Program-made: the position numbers and the translations under genes
Source of the DNA: Penelope pileata
Lineage: Eukaryota; Chordata; Aves; Galliformes; Cracidae
Assembly: GCA_013396635.1 (NCBI GenBank)
Contig: WBMW01003948.1
Coordinates: 296,034-360,033, forward strand
Reading direction: 5' to 3'
DNA: 64,000 nt
The notes under the pieces: generated by a model
Told to the model about the DNA's origin: nothing
Database searches by the model: none
What the model saw: the letters and a program-made list of their open reading frames with translations, nothing else
Shown here: piece by piece, positions 1 through 13,658 of the stretch
Layout of the letters: the number at the start of each line of letters is the position of its first letter
Position numbering within the stretch: position 1 is the stretch's first letter

Positions 1-2137
1 ATTGTTGTCATCTTCTAATTGCTAGTCTGGCAAACTCAGAAGCCATTCTTACCATCACACTCCCTCTCCCTATCAGTAGAAAAGTTTTCCATGCCATATT
101 AGGCTGCTTCCCACAGCACTTACATTCCAACTTTCATTGTATTGTTTATAACATTTGTGACATGACTTATTTCAGCAGTTTTGTGTAGATAGACCTGATT
201 GAAATGGAAGCATTCTGTTGATAATACATAACATGGAGCAGGATCTAGGCTGCTGATCTTAGCTATCTCTCCCTACTGAAGTAAGACTGAACTATGAGTT
301 TATGTTTCATTTAATTAAGTCTGTAGAGTTTTTCCTTTCTTTTTTTCTTTTTCCCCTGGAAATATAAAGAAACCTCATAAAGCTCCATTATTTCTAAGTC
401 ATATTTCTGTGTTGTTCCACTTCTTTGTTATCAATTAGATCAAGCCAGTTTACCTCTGAAATAGTAACAGTAGTGTCACCTGACTGCAATCTGTCAAGTC
501 CTCCTAAAACCTCCTTCAATTACATTTGTAGGTTTGTTGCTTCTTTACAGAGTCCCCAGGATACTTTCCTGCTGCATTTTGACAAAAGTTCTCCTCATGC
601 TCTATGTAAATGCCAATAATTGCATGTTTGCACAAAGATCTCATCTTGAGGGTGCCAGGAAGTGAGGGTGAGTACAGGACATCTTGCAATCTTTTTCAAT
701 CAATAAAATATATTGATGATGGCTGTGGAAGAGCTCTTGAACACATACCTTGCCCTTTCACACCTGGTAGTTGTCTTTTTTCCAACATCTTTTAATCTGT
801 GCGCAGAAATTCTATATGACCATTGTTAAGTTCTCTCAGGTCTTTACACTGTTGATGTAAATAGAGGAGCCCTTCTTGTGATATTTATCTTGGGTAGCAT
901 TTTTGGCATATTGCCTGCAGCAGTGTCTCTTCATAGAGGATTGGTAGGGTTAAGAAATGACTTACATAAGCATCACAAACTTTTCATAACAATAGTGGCA
1001 TCAAATCATCCAATTTGCAGAAATATCAGTCTTGCAATAATCTACTCTCCCACTTCAATAAAGAACATTTTATTCAATAGCTAATTTGACCTTGGGAAAC
1101 CTGCAAAGCTCATTTTCTGTAGTTGATAAAAGCCTCAGTCCTTTCTATCTTGTTACTTAACAATCCCATACAATGTTTAAATTTTACTTCAGATGAAATA
1201 TCTATTTCCATTACTTTAGTATATTCACTCACCTGCTTCTTATCACCTTTTTCAGCCAGAGGAAATTTGAATTGAATATATTAATATACATAGATCTAGA
1301 AAGAACTTGAACACTGATCTTTCTATTGGTTTTTGAGTATGTGAAGAGTTGGTCAATTTATTTTTTTCATAGAAAATCTCAGTAAAAATAAAAACATGAT
1401 CATAGCACTTCTCAGAAAAGGTGGGGTTTTTAGTTTGTTTTGTTTTTAAATAATTAAAATAAAAACATTCTAGCTAAGGCCAGGATATTTTGATTTAGAA
1501 ATGCCACTGCAGTCTCTCACAGTAGAACTCCTTATTGAAAGTCCAGCTTCCTTTTCATACAATATCTACTGTTAAGTCTCACTTCCCTCCTTTAGGAATA
1601 CATCTTAATAGGAATTCCATTTGGTTATTCTGTTTTGGAAAAATAAGTGACCAACATTTGTATTGACAGTTTATAGTATAGATTACAGTTTCCTTGAAGC
1701 ACTGTGATAGTAAAGATCAGTACTTTAGATGAAAAAAAAAAAAAAAGTATTATTGGGACAACAACAAAAGGCTAAAATATTTATTTAGTTGAAAATACAA
1801 ATTCCCATGGGAAACATAACTGAAAAAAGTGCATTCATTTTAAAGTGGAATTATTCATATTTAAATATCTGGAATGAGAATTTATGACAATTGTTCACCC
1901 TGCCTTTAGAATGCAACAAAAGCTTACTTTTCACCTGAAGTATTCCTCTTCATTGAAGACATTTGTCCTGTCTCATTTTCTAACAGGAGCAGCTAGAATT
2001 TTGAATTTGCAATGTTTCCTATTTTGCGTCTTAGAAGTTACTTTTTTTCAGTTACAGACTGCAATAACGATTATGTTCTTCTGTTGGAAATTGCATGTTT
2101 TCATAAATATTTAAGAATATCACAAAAGTACAAAGAA
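1..2137. other. Unique AT-rich noncoding DNA, no gene seen
   Basis: This stretch has only short reading frames on either strand (none above 76 codons), and none carries a recognisable domain. There is a short A run at about 1731-1746. No transposon pattern, CpG-rich segment or RNA gene was recognised. It reads as ordinary intergenic or intronic avian DNA. Confidence 0.7.
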
Positions 2138-2523
2138 TTTGGTAGGGCTATGAAGATGCTGAAGTGTCTAGAGGTCACGATGCATGAGGAGCAGCTGATG
2201 TCACCGAGTTTGTTCAGCCCAGAGAAGAGGAGACTGAGAGGAGGCTTCATGGCAACCTACGGCTTCCTCATGAGGGAAGTGGGGAGGCACGCACTAATCT
2301 TTTCTTTCTGGTGACAGCTGTAGACCTGAGGGAACAGTACAGAGCCCTGTCATGAAAGGGTCAGATCGAGGATGTTGAAAATTGTTCTTCATCAAGAGGG
2401 TGGCTGGGCCTCCCCACGCTCCCCAGGGCTGTGGTCATGGTCTCAAACCTGCAGGATTTCAAGAAGCATCTGAACAATGCTCTCAAACATAGGATTTGAC
2501 TTTTGGGAGGTCTGTGTGGAGAC
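2138..2523 (+). mobile_element. CR1 LINE fragment, 3'-truncated
   Basis: This is a relic of the 3' part of a chicken-repeat-1 (CR1) non-LTR retrotransposon in sense orientation. The visible landmarks, in order, are the 'gttcagcccagagaagagga' block near 2210, a 'tggtgacagc' block at 2311, 'ttcatcaagagggtggctgg' near 2390, 'ctccccagggctgtggtcat' near 2420, and 'ttcaagaagcatctgaacaa' near 2460. These occur in the order and spacing expected of an avian CR1 3' region. The match fades after about 2523, so the terminal octamer repeat tail is missing. It is heavily mutated and has no usable reading frame. The 100-codon frame running into it is accidental. Confidence 0.88.
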
Positions 2524-4079
2524 GTTAAATAAAAGAGACTGTGGCAACATTCTCAACTCTTCTGACCAGACTTTTTAATTAGAGATGATAAAATGATCTC
2601 TCCTAGACTTAATATTGTCATTTTAAGTCAGACATTTTTTACATGTACTGAATATAAGTCCATGGGAATGTTGATGTGTGATTCTCATTGGCTTTATTTC
2701 ATGGAGAATGCTCAGCTGAGATGAAATGTTCAGCTCAGCAAAAAGAAGACAGCCTTGTTCTGTTCAATAGCAGATCTTCAGTAGTCTAAGGAAAAATGAG
2801 TTGTTAGTAAAAATATACAACTTTCTACAGTTTAGAAAAAGAAACAAAGTGGAATATACAGAAGATTTGTGAATTTGAGTACTTTCTGATTAGGCAGAAT
2901 AAATGTTTTTCCTGTTTTTAACCTTATCTATTTCTGTTTCCCTTCTGTATAACAGGCATAAATGTACCTTCCTGGCTTATATAGGTCTTGTAAGGATAAA
3001 TATTTCAATTAAAGATTTTTACAGGCTCAGGAAGCAGATCTTTGAGGCATAATAAAAAGATACATTCTATCATGTTTTCTTCTGCAACAGCACCTGTAGA
3101 TTGCTCAAGAGGAAATCCCACTACTGGGTGTTGATGGAGTTAACATAAGGAAAGCAAAAAATTGTTCTTATGTACAAAAACATTGAATTCACCTTGCTGG
3201 TGCATGCAATCCCTTTTATTGGTTTATTTAGGAGCCTTCAGGTGATAAGCACATTTCTTTCACAGGAATGTCCTCAGGAAACAAAAGCATCCCAGATGCT
3301 AACACAACTAGTAACATTTATAGACCTAGCCTCTCACAATCACATAGGAAAGCTCTTTTTATTCTATTTTTATATTAAAAAAAATTACAAAAGGGATTTA
3401 ATTGAGTAATTATATGTAGTAAAAGGAACAACTCATGTCAACAGAAAAAGTGACTGACAGTTCCACTCAGCAAAGAGATGCAGTGCCATCTGATACCCTG
3501 TATTGACAGTGACCAATCTTGCAATACAGAAAAGGCATAGCAAGTGCTCATAATGATCAGTGTGGGAGCAAAGCATATGCTACTGTTTGTCTGCATGGTT
3601 GTTCACTGAACAACCAAAAATAAATGCATAGTCTCAACTACATCTTGACCATTTGAAAACACTATAAGAAGATAAATTCTTAAACTGCTCACAGAGATCA
3701 AGGTCACAAAAACCTCGTAGGCCCTCAGGCCATTTATTCCATCCCCATGCCTTCCCTTCTGCTTTGTGTTTTTGGGGCTACTTCTGAACTGGGTCAGGAA
3801 ACTCATTAGGTTATAAATAACTCACAAACAACTCCATACAGTTGCACAAACATTTAAGAGGGACAGCATGTGGTAATAGTGGGAAGAAGGATGGCTCAGA
3901 GGCTATTTACACTGACCTGTTGCTGAAAGAAATGTTCTGCAAAATTGTAACAGGCCACCAGACTCCATTCTGTCTCCTGCTCTCTTCTCTTTCATCCTGT
4001 TTGCAATTTGTACCCCCTGCAGTTATGGTTAATCTTAAGAACTTCAGTTGTCCAATTAGAATCATTAAGGGCTGGAATT
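2524..4079. other. Unique AT-rich noncoding DNA, no gene seen
   Basis: Only short frames without recognisable domains are present. The minus-strand frame at 3603-3806 has no family resemblance I can name. No repeat family was recognised before the pyrimidine tract begins. Confidence 0.65.
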
Positions 4080-4250
4080 CTTCTTCTTCTTCTTTTTCTT
4101 TTTCTTTTTCTTTTTCTTTTTCTTTTTCTTTTTCTTTTTCTTTTTCTTTTTCTTTTTCTTTTTCTTTTTCTTTTTCTTTTTCTTTTTCTTTTTCTTTTTC
4201 TTTTTTTTGGAACAGTAGAATTTTCTTCTTCTTCTTTTTTTTTTTTTTTT
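4080..4250. repeat. Pyrimidine tract with pure (TTTTTC)18 satellite
   Basis: The tract starts with TTC repeats (about 4080-4092). An uninterrupted hexamer TTTTTC array follows at 4093-4200, with a C at every sixth position from 4098 to 4200, giving 18 perfect units. After a T run and a short break (ggaacagtagaa), a second TTC and poly-T stretch runs to 4250. The plus-strand frames crossing it encode only Ser-Phe or Leu-Phe dipeptide repeats and are not genes. A perfect array of this length is expected to vary in length between individuals. The homopyrimidine mirror symmetry could allow triplex (H-DNA) formation; that part is inference. Confidence 0.97.
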
Positions 4251-6589
4251 AAATTTGTTTTTTCCTAGTTGGCCTGTGGAATGTATTTCAACAGATGGTC
4301 ATAGAGTTTTAAGCACTGTGAGTGGATTTTTAATAAGTCTGACTAATTTTGTGATCATTGCAGTTCATGTGCATTCAGCATTCCCAATGACTTCAACAGG
4401 AAGAGTTGAATGTACAAAAAACTTCAGATTGCACTCAGCTAATGTAACTCTGGCAGCTTAGATAAGTAAGGGAGTTCTGACCTCATGCACTGGGCTATAA
4501 CAACCAAGTACAATAGTTTTCCTCTATTCAGTTGACTTAAATATGTTTTGGGGCTTCTCTATTCCTTGGTAGCATTAGGTATTGACCATAGCTGGCAGGA
4601 GAAGTGAGAGTAGCTGTCTGATCAGCTGTGAACAACTCCACATTTCTTAAAGTGATGTGATGTGTGAGTAACTGGCTTCTTTCTTCACTGCATAAAAAAG
4701 TCCGCCATCACTGTTAAAAACCCTAGTTCATTTTTCTTCTTTCCAGTTCAAGCGTTTTTTCTCCCCCTTCTTTAAATTCAGTGAAGGAGATCACAGTGTC
4801 TCTTTGAAACCTTACAAGTTGTTGTCTCTGTGTCGGAAGGTGATATGTCATGGAGAGATGGCCTACAACTATGCCTTACAAAGCTGAAGGGAAAAATGTA
4901 CCCAATACTCTCCCAATTGTCAAGTATACTTCCTGCGGTATTCCTGCAGCAAAGCTACACTGTCCTCCTGCATTTTCTTCCTGTTGATAAGTTTGCTTCT
5001 TTGACCATCTGTCCCGATTTGATAAAGTATTTGGTCACACTGCAAGTCAGAGTGGATCGCCAATGAAGTCTTCCTGAACTGCTAGCGTAGAAAACTTCTA
5101 TCAACAAGTTCACAAAACAGTAATATACAATTTTTACCAAGACAGCACACCTCCAAATTTCTTTGCTGCACATTTGTTGGAGTTTTCATGAATTCTGTTT
5201 GTTAGCGACAGGCACAATCTAGCAATACATTACAAACTCCTTTTTGGCAGCCATAGGAATATATTTCAAACAGGTTTTGTTTGATATCTACAAGAAATCT
5301 CTATTTGGTTTATGTATAAGACAAATGTATGCAAACCTACACTCCAATCCTGTAAATTATATGCCTGGAATCGGTGAGCAAAATAGTAAAAGCTCACTGT
5401 GTTGCATTTTAGCTATCCACATATCCCATAAAACTGACATAAAAAACAATGGTTTCTTCCCTGTTTCTCAGCAAATATTTAATAACATACAATGTTTTGC
5501 AAGGTCTCACATGATTACAACTTTCTGACTTTTTACAAAATATAGTGAGATTGATTCTTTTGAAAAAAGATAACTTCACAGCATTTGTTATTACTCTGCA
5601 GTGCAAATATAAGCGTAAATAAATAATTTTGATGGCAGATGTAGCTGTTGAGATGAATACAACGGTTTTGTGTGAGTATTTCTTCATCTGCTCTGAAATT
5701 TTTCATATTTCAGTAATTAACTGATAACTACTGAATCATTATTCAGTCTCTTAGAACAACATTTTCAAAAGGACATATATGCTCGGGACTAAATATACAG
5801 TCTCCATTTAGGGCCAAATTTACAACAGATCACAATGCTGGCTGTTTCCAGCGCCCCTAGTCTCAAATACCTGCTGTGAGGAGAATGTACAACTCCAGCT
5901 GGACTCTAGGTTGCTTAAGATGAGGAAAACTGAGGTCCAGAAATGTGTATATAAATATAGAGGAAGGCAGGTCACTACAAACAGCAGTGGACACAGAAGT
6001 GTCTTAACTCTTGGTTTGTTTCTATGTCTTCATTAATCCTGAATCTTCTGGGGTTTGACACCAACCCACACAACCTCACAACTCATCATTGAAGAAGCAG
6101 CCACTTCTACCCCTTTGCTTGTATCACATTGGTAAGTGCCCAGAGGACCTAACCTAGCCTGTAGGAAATCTGGGTTTGTATTACTGCTTTGTTAAAAGGA
6201 TTTGAATTTATGACTCTGCAGGAACCTGCCAGCCAAAAGACATTCTGAGTTAAGGTTTCACTGGTCTGCCCTTCTCATTATGCATGTAATGTTTAAGAAC
6301 TAGATGTAACAGAGGAGAATAAAAGAAAGGATTAGCATGGCTCTCTGTTCTCTTACTGATGGGAGCTCTCAGAAATAGGGAAACCTGAGGGCTACTCACT
6401 GCTCCAGTACATACCACAGTATGTCTACAAATCTGTACACATACACAGATACACACAGAGTTGTGCAAGTCTGCTAACCATTGGCTACAAAGTCTTGACC
6501 ATACATCATTCAATTCAGTAGCCTGATGTGCCTTTATTGTTCTACACAAAGTTGCAACAGTAGGGATCAGCATTCTGAAACACCTGTTA
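4251..6589. other. Unique noncoding DNA, no gene seen
   Basis: Several 60-107-codon frames occur on both strands, but none has a recognisable domain, signal peptide or coding-like start context. An imperfect CA-rich stretch lies at about 6433-6460. A short run at about 5918-5938 faintly recalls a MIR/L2 core but is too short to call. Confidence 0.65.
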
Positions 6590-6703
6590 GCATAATGGTT
6601 GGAGTTTTCCCCTGGAAGCTGCAGGTTTGTTCATGCTCAGAGTAAAGAACTGAACCCACATTTCCCATATGAATGTTCTAATTAGTGAACCCATTGAAGA
6701 GAA
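6590..6703. repeat. Ancient imperfect inverted repeat, tRNA-promoter-like
   Basis: The left part reads 'ataatggttggag', then about 16 bases, then 'gcaggtttgttcatgctc'. The reverse complement of the right part reads 'ctaattagaacattc', then a similar spacer, then 'gtgggttcagttc'. Both arms therefore resemble the same sequence in opposite orientations. It has the shape of a tRNA-derived unit: a 'ggttagagc'-like box A region and a 'ggttcaa'-like box B. I recall similar palindromic units as old dispersed repeats in reptile and bird genomes but cannot name the family with certainty. Arms are only partly identical, so this is a diverged relic. Chance similarity is the main alternative. Confidence 0.35.
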
Positions 6704-9700
6704 GGATGTAGCCAATCTAGCAGTCTTGCTCAGAGTATGAGTGCTGAGATGGGTCCTGTCAGCCAGATACTTAGAAGAATGACTTGATGTCTGCCTTCTG
6801 CTGCTCCTGAATCTGAGCCTTGTTCCATGCTTTGATCCTTCCTTCACTGAATAAGGGTAACAGGCTGTTTTGCAATTACAAGGTGTAAGAATTGACCCTG
6901 CTGACAAGATACTTCTTTGCTGCAGAGACTGCAAGGGTAGACTTAGCATCTGCTACACACTGCTGTTTTTTCTTATTACTCCCTCCCTTTAGCATATTTA
7001 TTTCAAAATATCTCTAAGAATTAGCAATATAACTGTGGCCTAGAAACTAGAGTTTGTCAACACTCTGATGCAATATCTTCCATTGTTCAAACGCTGCTTT
7101 GTTGAAAACTAACTTTCCACCAAAATAAAACTAAAAAGGGCTTTTACTTTTTTTAGATTGAAACACTGTTTTTAAATTATTTTTGATTTTTTTTTTTATA
7201 AAGAACAATATCAAAATTAGTTGAAATTGGAAAAAAACATTTTGGTTTTATCACAGCCATGTAGGACTGCGCATGACTACCTCATTCACCAGGTAAATGT
7301 TTATAGTGTCTTTGTCAAAGGCATCTCAAAGTCATTTGGAGGACTAGGCACTGTTTTCTGAACCTGTCAAGCTTCATCATAAAACCAGTTAATTGCTCTC
7401 CACTGTATTTACTGGAAACTGTTTCAACAACACCCATCAGTGGTTAGAAAGATTCTTGTAATTTTTTAGCTGAAGATTTTTTCAGGGGCAAATCTTCTCT
7501 TTCTCATGCCATAGAACTCTAAAACTTAAGAATTACAGCTCATCTGTTTTTTTTTTTTTTGGTATTTATCCTTTCACTGTATGTATAAAAAGCATTCAAA
7601 TCCTTTAACCAGGATGTTAGACTGTATTCAAGTTCAAGCATTTGGGAACTTCTGATCTTCTCACACATCAATAATAAAAAGTATGCAACTACAGTGCGAT
7701 GCGGTGCTCATTCTAACATACCTGTCCTTATGCAAAGACATGTTGGCTTGTGTCTAATATTGCGTTAACTCATGGCTGGTAAGCTACACAATAGCTCAGA
7801 GCAGACTCACAGCTTTGTGGATGCATTTTTAATTTTCACTTACAAAGTATGGTCTCTCTTCTCCTGACCAACCTACTAATACTTTGCTATATCACCTCCA
7901 AACTGCATTCATAATTCTTGTACACAATCTGAATTATATATAGCATTTCACCTACATCTATATTTCCATGTCTTGTTTCTGCATCACATTGGTGGTTCAG
8001 AATCTCTTCTTTCTCTTCGTCATGTTTACTGCAGAATGTACACAGAAACTGTTTTAGATTCTAAGATCCTTATTCTTCTAATAGTTCCCACCTCATTTTT
8101 TCTAAATCTGTTTCTGATCTTGTTCTTTACTGCTCCTGTGTCCAAAATGTCATCAAATTTCTCTCATGTTTTACTTTTTTTTTTTTTTGTCAAGTTCACA
8201 AGCTAAAGCATGAAATTAAACCAACTTTGTGCATTCCTTCTCAGAACAATGTGCTAGTCTTACCATTAGCCATTGCCTTGCAGCATTGGTAGGAATGGCT
8301 TCCAAATTCAGGACCCCAGTGTTAAAAGCGCAGCACCCAGCCTCTGATCCTCCTTCTTGGAACCAGTGCCACCAGGATGGTATGGCTGCAGGCTCTCTCT
8401 ATTACCTCAGCACCCCTCTTCACAATGCTGCCATCACCCTGAAGACCACGCTATTTAAAAAGTACATTGCTCTTGCATTCAAATATGTGCGGCAAAGTAG
8501 TTCCTCAGATCTTTCAATACAGGCACTAATTATACTATATTCTGTATAAAAACAATGATTTACATTAATGTTCACTACATGTACCAGCTCTATCTAGAAT
8601 CTGATTCAGTGATCCTACAGTGTTCTTCATTTGAGCATGTAAACATCTTTAACTATGCATCACTGGGATACATTAATATTATCTTTCCTGCCTTCTTGCC
8701 TGTGCAAGCCCTTAGCCTCCTGCTATCTCCTTACCTGTTCAATATTTTTAGCATAACTGAGAGCTGATGTCAGTTTCTCCCTCAATTGATGGACTACATT
8801 TTAATTTTTTTATCTGAAATATAAGATTGATTTATTGTATTTTAAAATATCTGATGCTCCATAGGTCAAAAGAAAAAAAAACTCAAGCAGATCTAAAAAT
8901 CAAAAATATTTGTACTGAAAAATAAGAATTCCTCTTTGCAGGAACTTGTCAGGATTGTCTCAGGTTACCACGGAAATTTGTACAAGTATCATTTTGTGAT
9001 CAAAAATACTAGGAAAACTTCAGGGCTATACATTCTGATGAAGCAAGCTAAACAGGCAAGCTAATACAAAAAAGTGCAGTGTTTATATAGTTTTTGTTAT
9101 GCAAAACAGTGAAACATCCTATACATATCTGTTCCCTTCACTATGATTAGCTAATTTTGTAATGAGTGCATCAGCTGACAACACCTACAGAAGACAGATG
9201 GTAGCAATATTTGGTCACTTCCAAAAACTTAGCCCCAAATTTACAAGGTAAATTTGAATAGCAGTCCCTGGAAACTTCTAGTACCTGTTTATATGCCATA
9301 AATGCTTTTGGCAATTCTAAGAAGTGATATGAGAAATATTAAAATCATTCTACAGGGTTTCAGCTACATATCTTACATTGACTTCAGTGGGAATCATGCA
9401 GAGAAATCCCCATTTACTGCTTTGAAAATGTACCCCTTAGTGTTTCACGTCATGCTGAGAGACAGAGCAGTGATCCAAGGTCCAGATTCACAGCAGGTAG
9501 CAGCACAGAAAATGCACCAGAATTCTGTAAAGAACCACTGTGCTAAAATATGCAGGCTTTAACTTAAAATGACAGAAATCAAGGGCATTTCAAATTAAGC
9601 TTCCTAGAAGCCCCCCTCTCCTTTGTCCCATTTAGTGATGGTTATACCTTTACAGCACTTATATCTAAAGTTCATGTGTTTTTGGCTTTTTTCTGTCTTC

Positions 9701-12700
9701 TTCCTTTTCTCTTTTCTGTCCTGCCCTCTATATGACCTCTCTCCTAATTGGAATATATCTTGTTTTTCAATAATAGAATTTCCCCAGGAGATAGTCAATT
9801 TTTAGAGCCGAAAATTAATTTACAGACCCTGCTTGATTGCATGCGTCAGATATGTTTGTCTTTTACTACTTGGTGACCTTCTCCTCTCCTCTCCCTTTAC
9901 ATCTTCATAGCTAGGAACTTGCTTCAGAGTCTGATAACATGCCTTTTCACTCATTCCTCGTGTCATCCTTTTCACTTGTTATGCTTGCATATCAATAGTA
10001 CTCTTGCCAAGTGGTGTCCTAGTCAGAAGATCTGTTTTTCTATTTCTCCTTTCACCGCAGCTTGTGGGACTGCAGCCTTTCTGATTTTGTAGCACCTTTT
10101 AGATTGTGCATGTCTAAATACACAAGTCAGAGGATGAATGGGGTCCACACCACTCCAAGATACTGTTATCTTGCAGTTCTATTCCTTGATACAAGTCTGC
10201 TGATGGGATCATAGGACCTTTTCCTGGGCTGTCTAAAAGAGGTGTGAAGGATCAGTTCATAAAGTTTGTTGCTACATAGTGTGGTCAGAGTGGATGTTTC
10301 CTTTCAGGCTCTCTAACTTTCCAACTGAAAAAAGGCTTTTCCATCTCGTAAGATATCTTAGGGATAGTGACTTACATGTATTGAGATTTCTGTTTTTTAA
10401 GTGTACTATCATGTTTACACAAAATATACTCCTATGCAAAGACAATCTTTTATTCTGTTCAACTGATGATGTACTGGAGTGCTCAATTTGAAATGAAAAT
10501 TTGAGCAAACACAGATGCTATTCAGAGCTGTGAATTTGCTCACGCTCAGCGTTAAGGACACTTGTTCAATGTTATTTTGATGAGCTTATTTAAGACAGTG
10601 AGTGCGGGATTTGTTTCACCTAGACTTAGATGGCCGCAGCACAAATTGTTACACCTCAGCCAGTCATCCTCATTGCCCTTTCTGCTTGATAAAGAGAAAT
10701 AGGTACATTTAGATCAGAACTTATCTGACTTAGTTTAGATGTTTCCAATCCTTGCACCTTAAAAACACTCCAGTTAAAATTAAAGCAGTCTAAGTGGCTA
10801 CATCAGATCTGGATGTCAGCAACTGATGCATTTGCCACTGGTTAAACAGATCCCTCTCAGATTTGCAGGGCAGCATATTTCAGAAGGTGAAATCTATTTG
10901 GTATCTGTTGATTCTGAAAACTTGATCAGCTAATTGTGTGATACATACACAGAGGTTTCTTCCGGGGCACAGCTCAGAGCTAACAGACCTTGGGCTAAAG
11001 AAGCCTTTCAGAGCAATCTGTAATAAGTCTAGTCTAATGACTGATTTTCCCCGACTTTCAAATGTTACTGTGGTCACAAGACTAGCCAATGAATACTATA
11101 TACTGCTGTAAAGTAGACCCTGGAATTTATGTATGTGCAGGTACACCCATGCAGTCGCATACACACATTTTGCATGGAAACTTTCAGATCTTTTGCTCTC
11201 TAAAGCCAGCCTTCCTGGTCTGTTTGGATAGGCACAGATTTTAATTCAGTATACAGCACCTATCAGAATGTCTTTGGGAATCTTGGGGCAAGAGGGGCAA
11301 ACTTCAGAAATATAATAGAGGGAAATTAATTAATTAGATTAATTTGACCAGCAGTGGTCAAGTTCAGGTAATGTGTTAATATCACAGTTTAGAAAAATGG
11401 AGTAGTGTGAAAATATGTATGTGTTGATAAGAAAAATCCATTAGATCCAGGTTCTCGGCAACTGTCAGATTTCTGGGTCTCATTTTCAATATTTGGTTTT
11501 GAAACCAACATAATACTGTTCCTTAATCAGAGAGCTGTATTTATGCCACCTGAGAATCTTGTCCTTAGTCTTTATTCTGGAAGGAAGGAAGGAAAAATAA
11601 ATAGGAAAAAGAACCACAACAAAATCTCTTTGTGAGAATTTTATTGGTTTAGTGCAGGTGTATCTAATCTTACGCAGTTCAAGAACCAAGAAAATGTACA
11701 ATGTCAAAATATTGCAAGCTTTTTAAAAGCACTTAAGTTAAAATTTCACTGATATTTTTGTTAGAATTACTACTCTCAGTAGACAATGCAGCATTAAACT
11801 TAACTGACCTTTCTTTGTCACAGACTTAACACTGGTAAATAAGAAAAAAATCATTTGTACAATATCACTGTTTTGTTTAGTTTCTTTATGGGTAACCAAC
11901 TTTTATGGGGGAAAAATAAGAATAACAATAACCAATAACAAAATGTCATTACCTTGCACAGTGTATGGTCAACATATAACCCTACAACTAACTTCCTGCC
12001 ACAGGACACTGACACCTATTTCCTCAATGCCCACACATAAGCAGCTGGCTTCCAGCTTTGGCAGGCACCACAGTTTGCTGCCTTACATAGAAACAAGGCA
12101 TTACTGAGCTCCTAGGTAGAAGTGCCAGAAGCCCCAGGTGAGTTTAGTATCCATCACCAAAAGTTTTGGGTGGCTTAGGAGCCATCCACATCCCATTTCA
12201 CATTTTCTCAGGGAAAACACAGAAAAGACCTTCATGAGAATTGATCTTACGAGCGTAACAGCACATTGAAGAGAGATAGAGGCAGTAAATTATAACTCAG
12301 GTTGCACTATTCTATCTACTATTTCGTATTAATTGCTATTATTTTTTTCTTATTGTTAGAAATGTACAAGTGAAGTTTATGGTTAGAGATGTAAGTAATT
12401 CAGCTCACAATATCTCCTCTGCAGACTGGAAGAAACAAATGAGAGAAACTTCACAGACATATCCATTAAACTTCCTACTAAAATCTTGGTCTCTTAGCCT
12501 CCTCTAGTACCTCTTTGAAATCTCCATTATGGTACTTCATCATCTGGCAATCCCAGCACAGGTGATAAATTGTGTGCTATGCAAAAAAATCTAATTTCTT
12601 CTAGTTTTTCCTCACTTTCCCTCCTGCTGTCTTTCTGTATGCTTGGTGGTTTTTTGTTTTTTGTTTTTTTGTTTTTTTTTTTCCCATCACAAATTTCAAT

Positions 12701-13658
12701 TCTGATCCAAACTCTGTCTCTTCTTTAACATAAACAAAAAAATTGTTTATAGAGTACTTAACACAATAGGGTCTTACTCTCTGATTGCCAGTCATCAATT
12801 ACTGTTACAATATGAAGAACTTATAAAACAATTTCAAAGTTTCTGTCATCTGGAGAAATTACATTGAGTGGATTCAGATCACCAACTTTAAAAATTGTTA
12901 TTTCTTTAGAAATTTTTGTGGATAAAAGTAAAAATAAAATTCAGTTTTAAAAGCTGTTTTTTTAATATATTTCAGTGTTAGAAAACGTTTGCTTCTGGCT
13001 GACAATTTGTATGCAAATGATGACAACAGAGCTGTAGCCAGTGCTCTTCTGTAACCTTCAAAGTTTTTCTCACTGGGTGCCTTTCCAGTAAAGTGTGATG
13101 TTTTTGTCAGAATTACCAACATTTTTAGAGAAATAACTGTGAGTAGAATTAAAATGATCTTTTGAACCTCAAGAGGGCAATGAAGTGAGGAAGAGAGGGA
13201 AACAGTGAGAAAATCAGTGCATTCCTGTTTATTATGAATAAAGTATAGTTATTGAAATCAGGGCACTCTGCAAAGTGAGCCATGAGCTAACACACCATTG
13301 CCAGTGTTCTGAAAGCCATGCATCTCAAGGGGAAGAGCATTTTCTCAGCAGCTACTGACCAAGTCTACTGTGGCTGCATCCGTGCATTACTGACAGGAAT
13401 AAAAAGAGAAGCTGAGTGGGGGGGATAAAGGCTTAATTGTGCAGGCAGTTGAGTGCTCTCAGCTCTCACCAAAGACCACAAATCTTTAACAAGTTTTGTG
13501 ATTCAGAGTAGAGTTCTAACATCTAGAAGTCCTTTGGGAATATATATTATCCAAAATTTTCCTGGTGTGCACTTCTCAACCTTCAGCAGAATCAGAAGTT
13601 TCAGCTGCTGCTTCTTGCTCATTTCTTTGTACTTTCTTGTATTATTGATTTAGAGAGG
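6704..13658. other. Unique AT-rich noncoding DNA, no gene seen
   Basis: About 7 kb holds only scattered frames of up to 120 codons; the longest, on the minus strand at 6587-6949, overlaps the inverted repeat. Poly-T runs lie near 7184-7199, 7547-7560 and 8178-8189. A TTTTTTG-type low-complexity stretch spans about 12649-12683. An ATGCAAAT octamer (POU-type site) occurs at about 13011-13018. A slightly less AT-rich patch at 8230-8450 matches no repeat I know. No exon, RNA gene or CpG island was recognised. Confidence 0.6.
12649..12683. repeat. T-rich low-complexity tract
   Basis: This is a run of T blocks separated by single G residues (ttttttg units). It is simple sequence without coding content and may be a decayed poly-A/T tail of something older, although no transposon body is visible next to it. 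Confidence 0.85.

Noticed and set aside
3842..4268. Two plus-strand frames of 136 and 86 codons
   Set aside because: Their length comes from Ser-Phe and Leu-Phe dipeptides encoded by the (TTTTTC)n array, with no domain outside it.
5918..5940. 'gatgaggaaaactgaggtcc' resembling a MIR/L2 core
   Set aside because: The match covers only about 20 bases, with no flanking blocks of the pattern on either side.
6320..6350. Short resemblance to U6 snRNA ('gattagcatgg')
   Set aside because: Only about a dozen bases match, with none of the upstream or downstream U6 sequence present.
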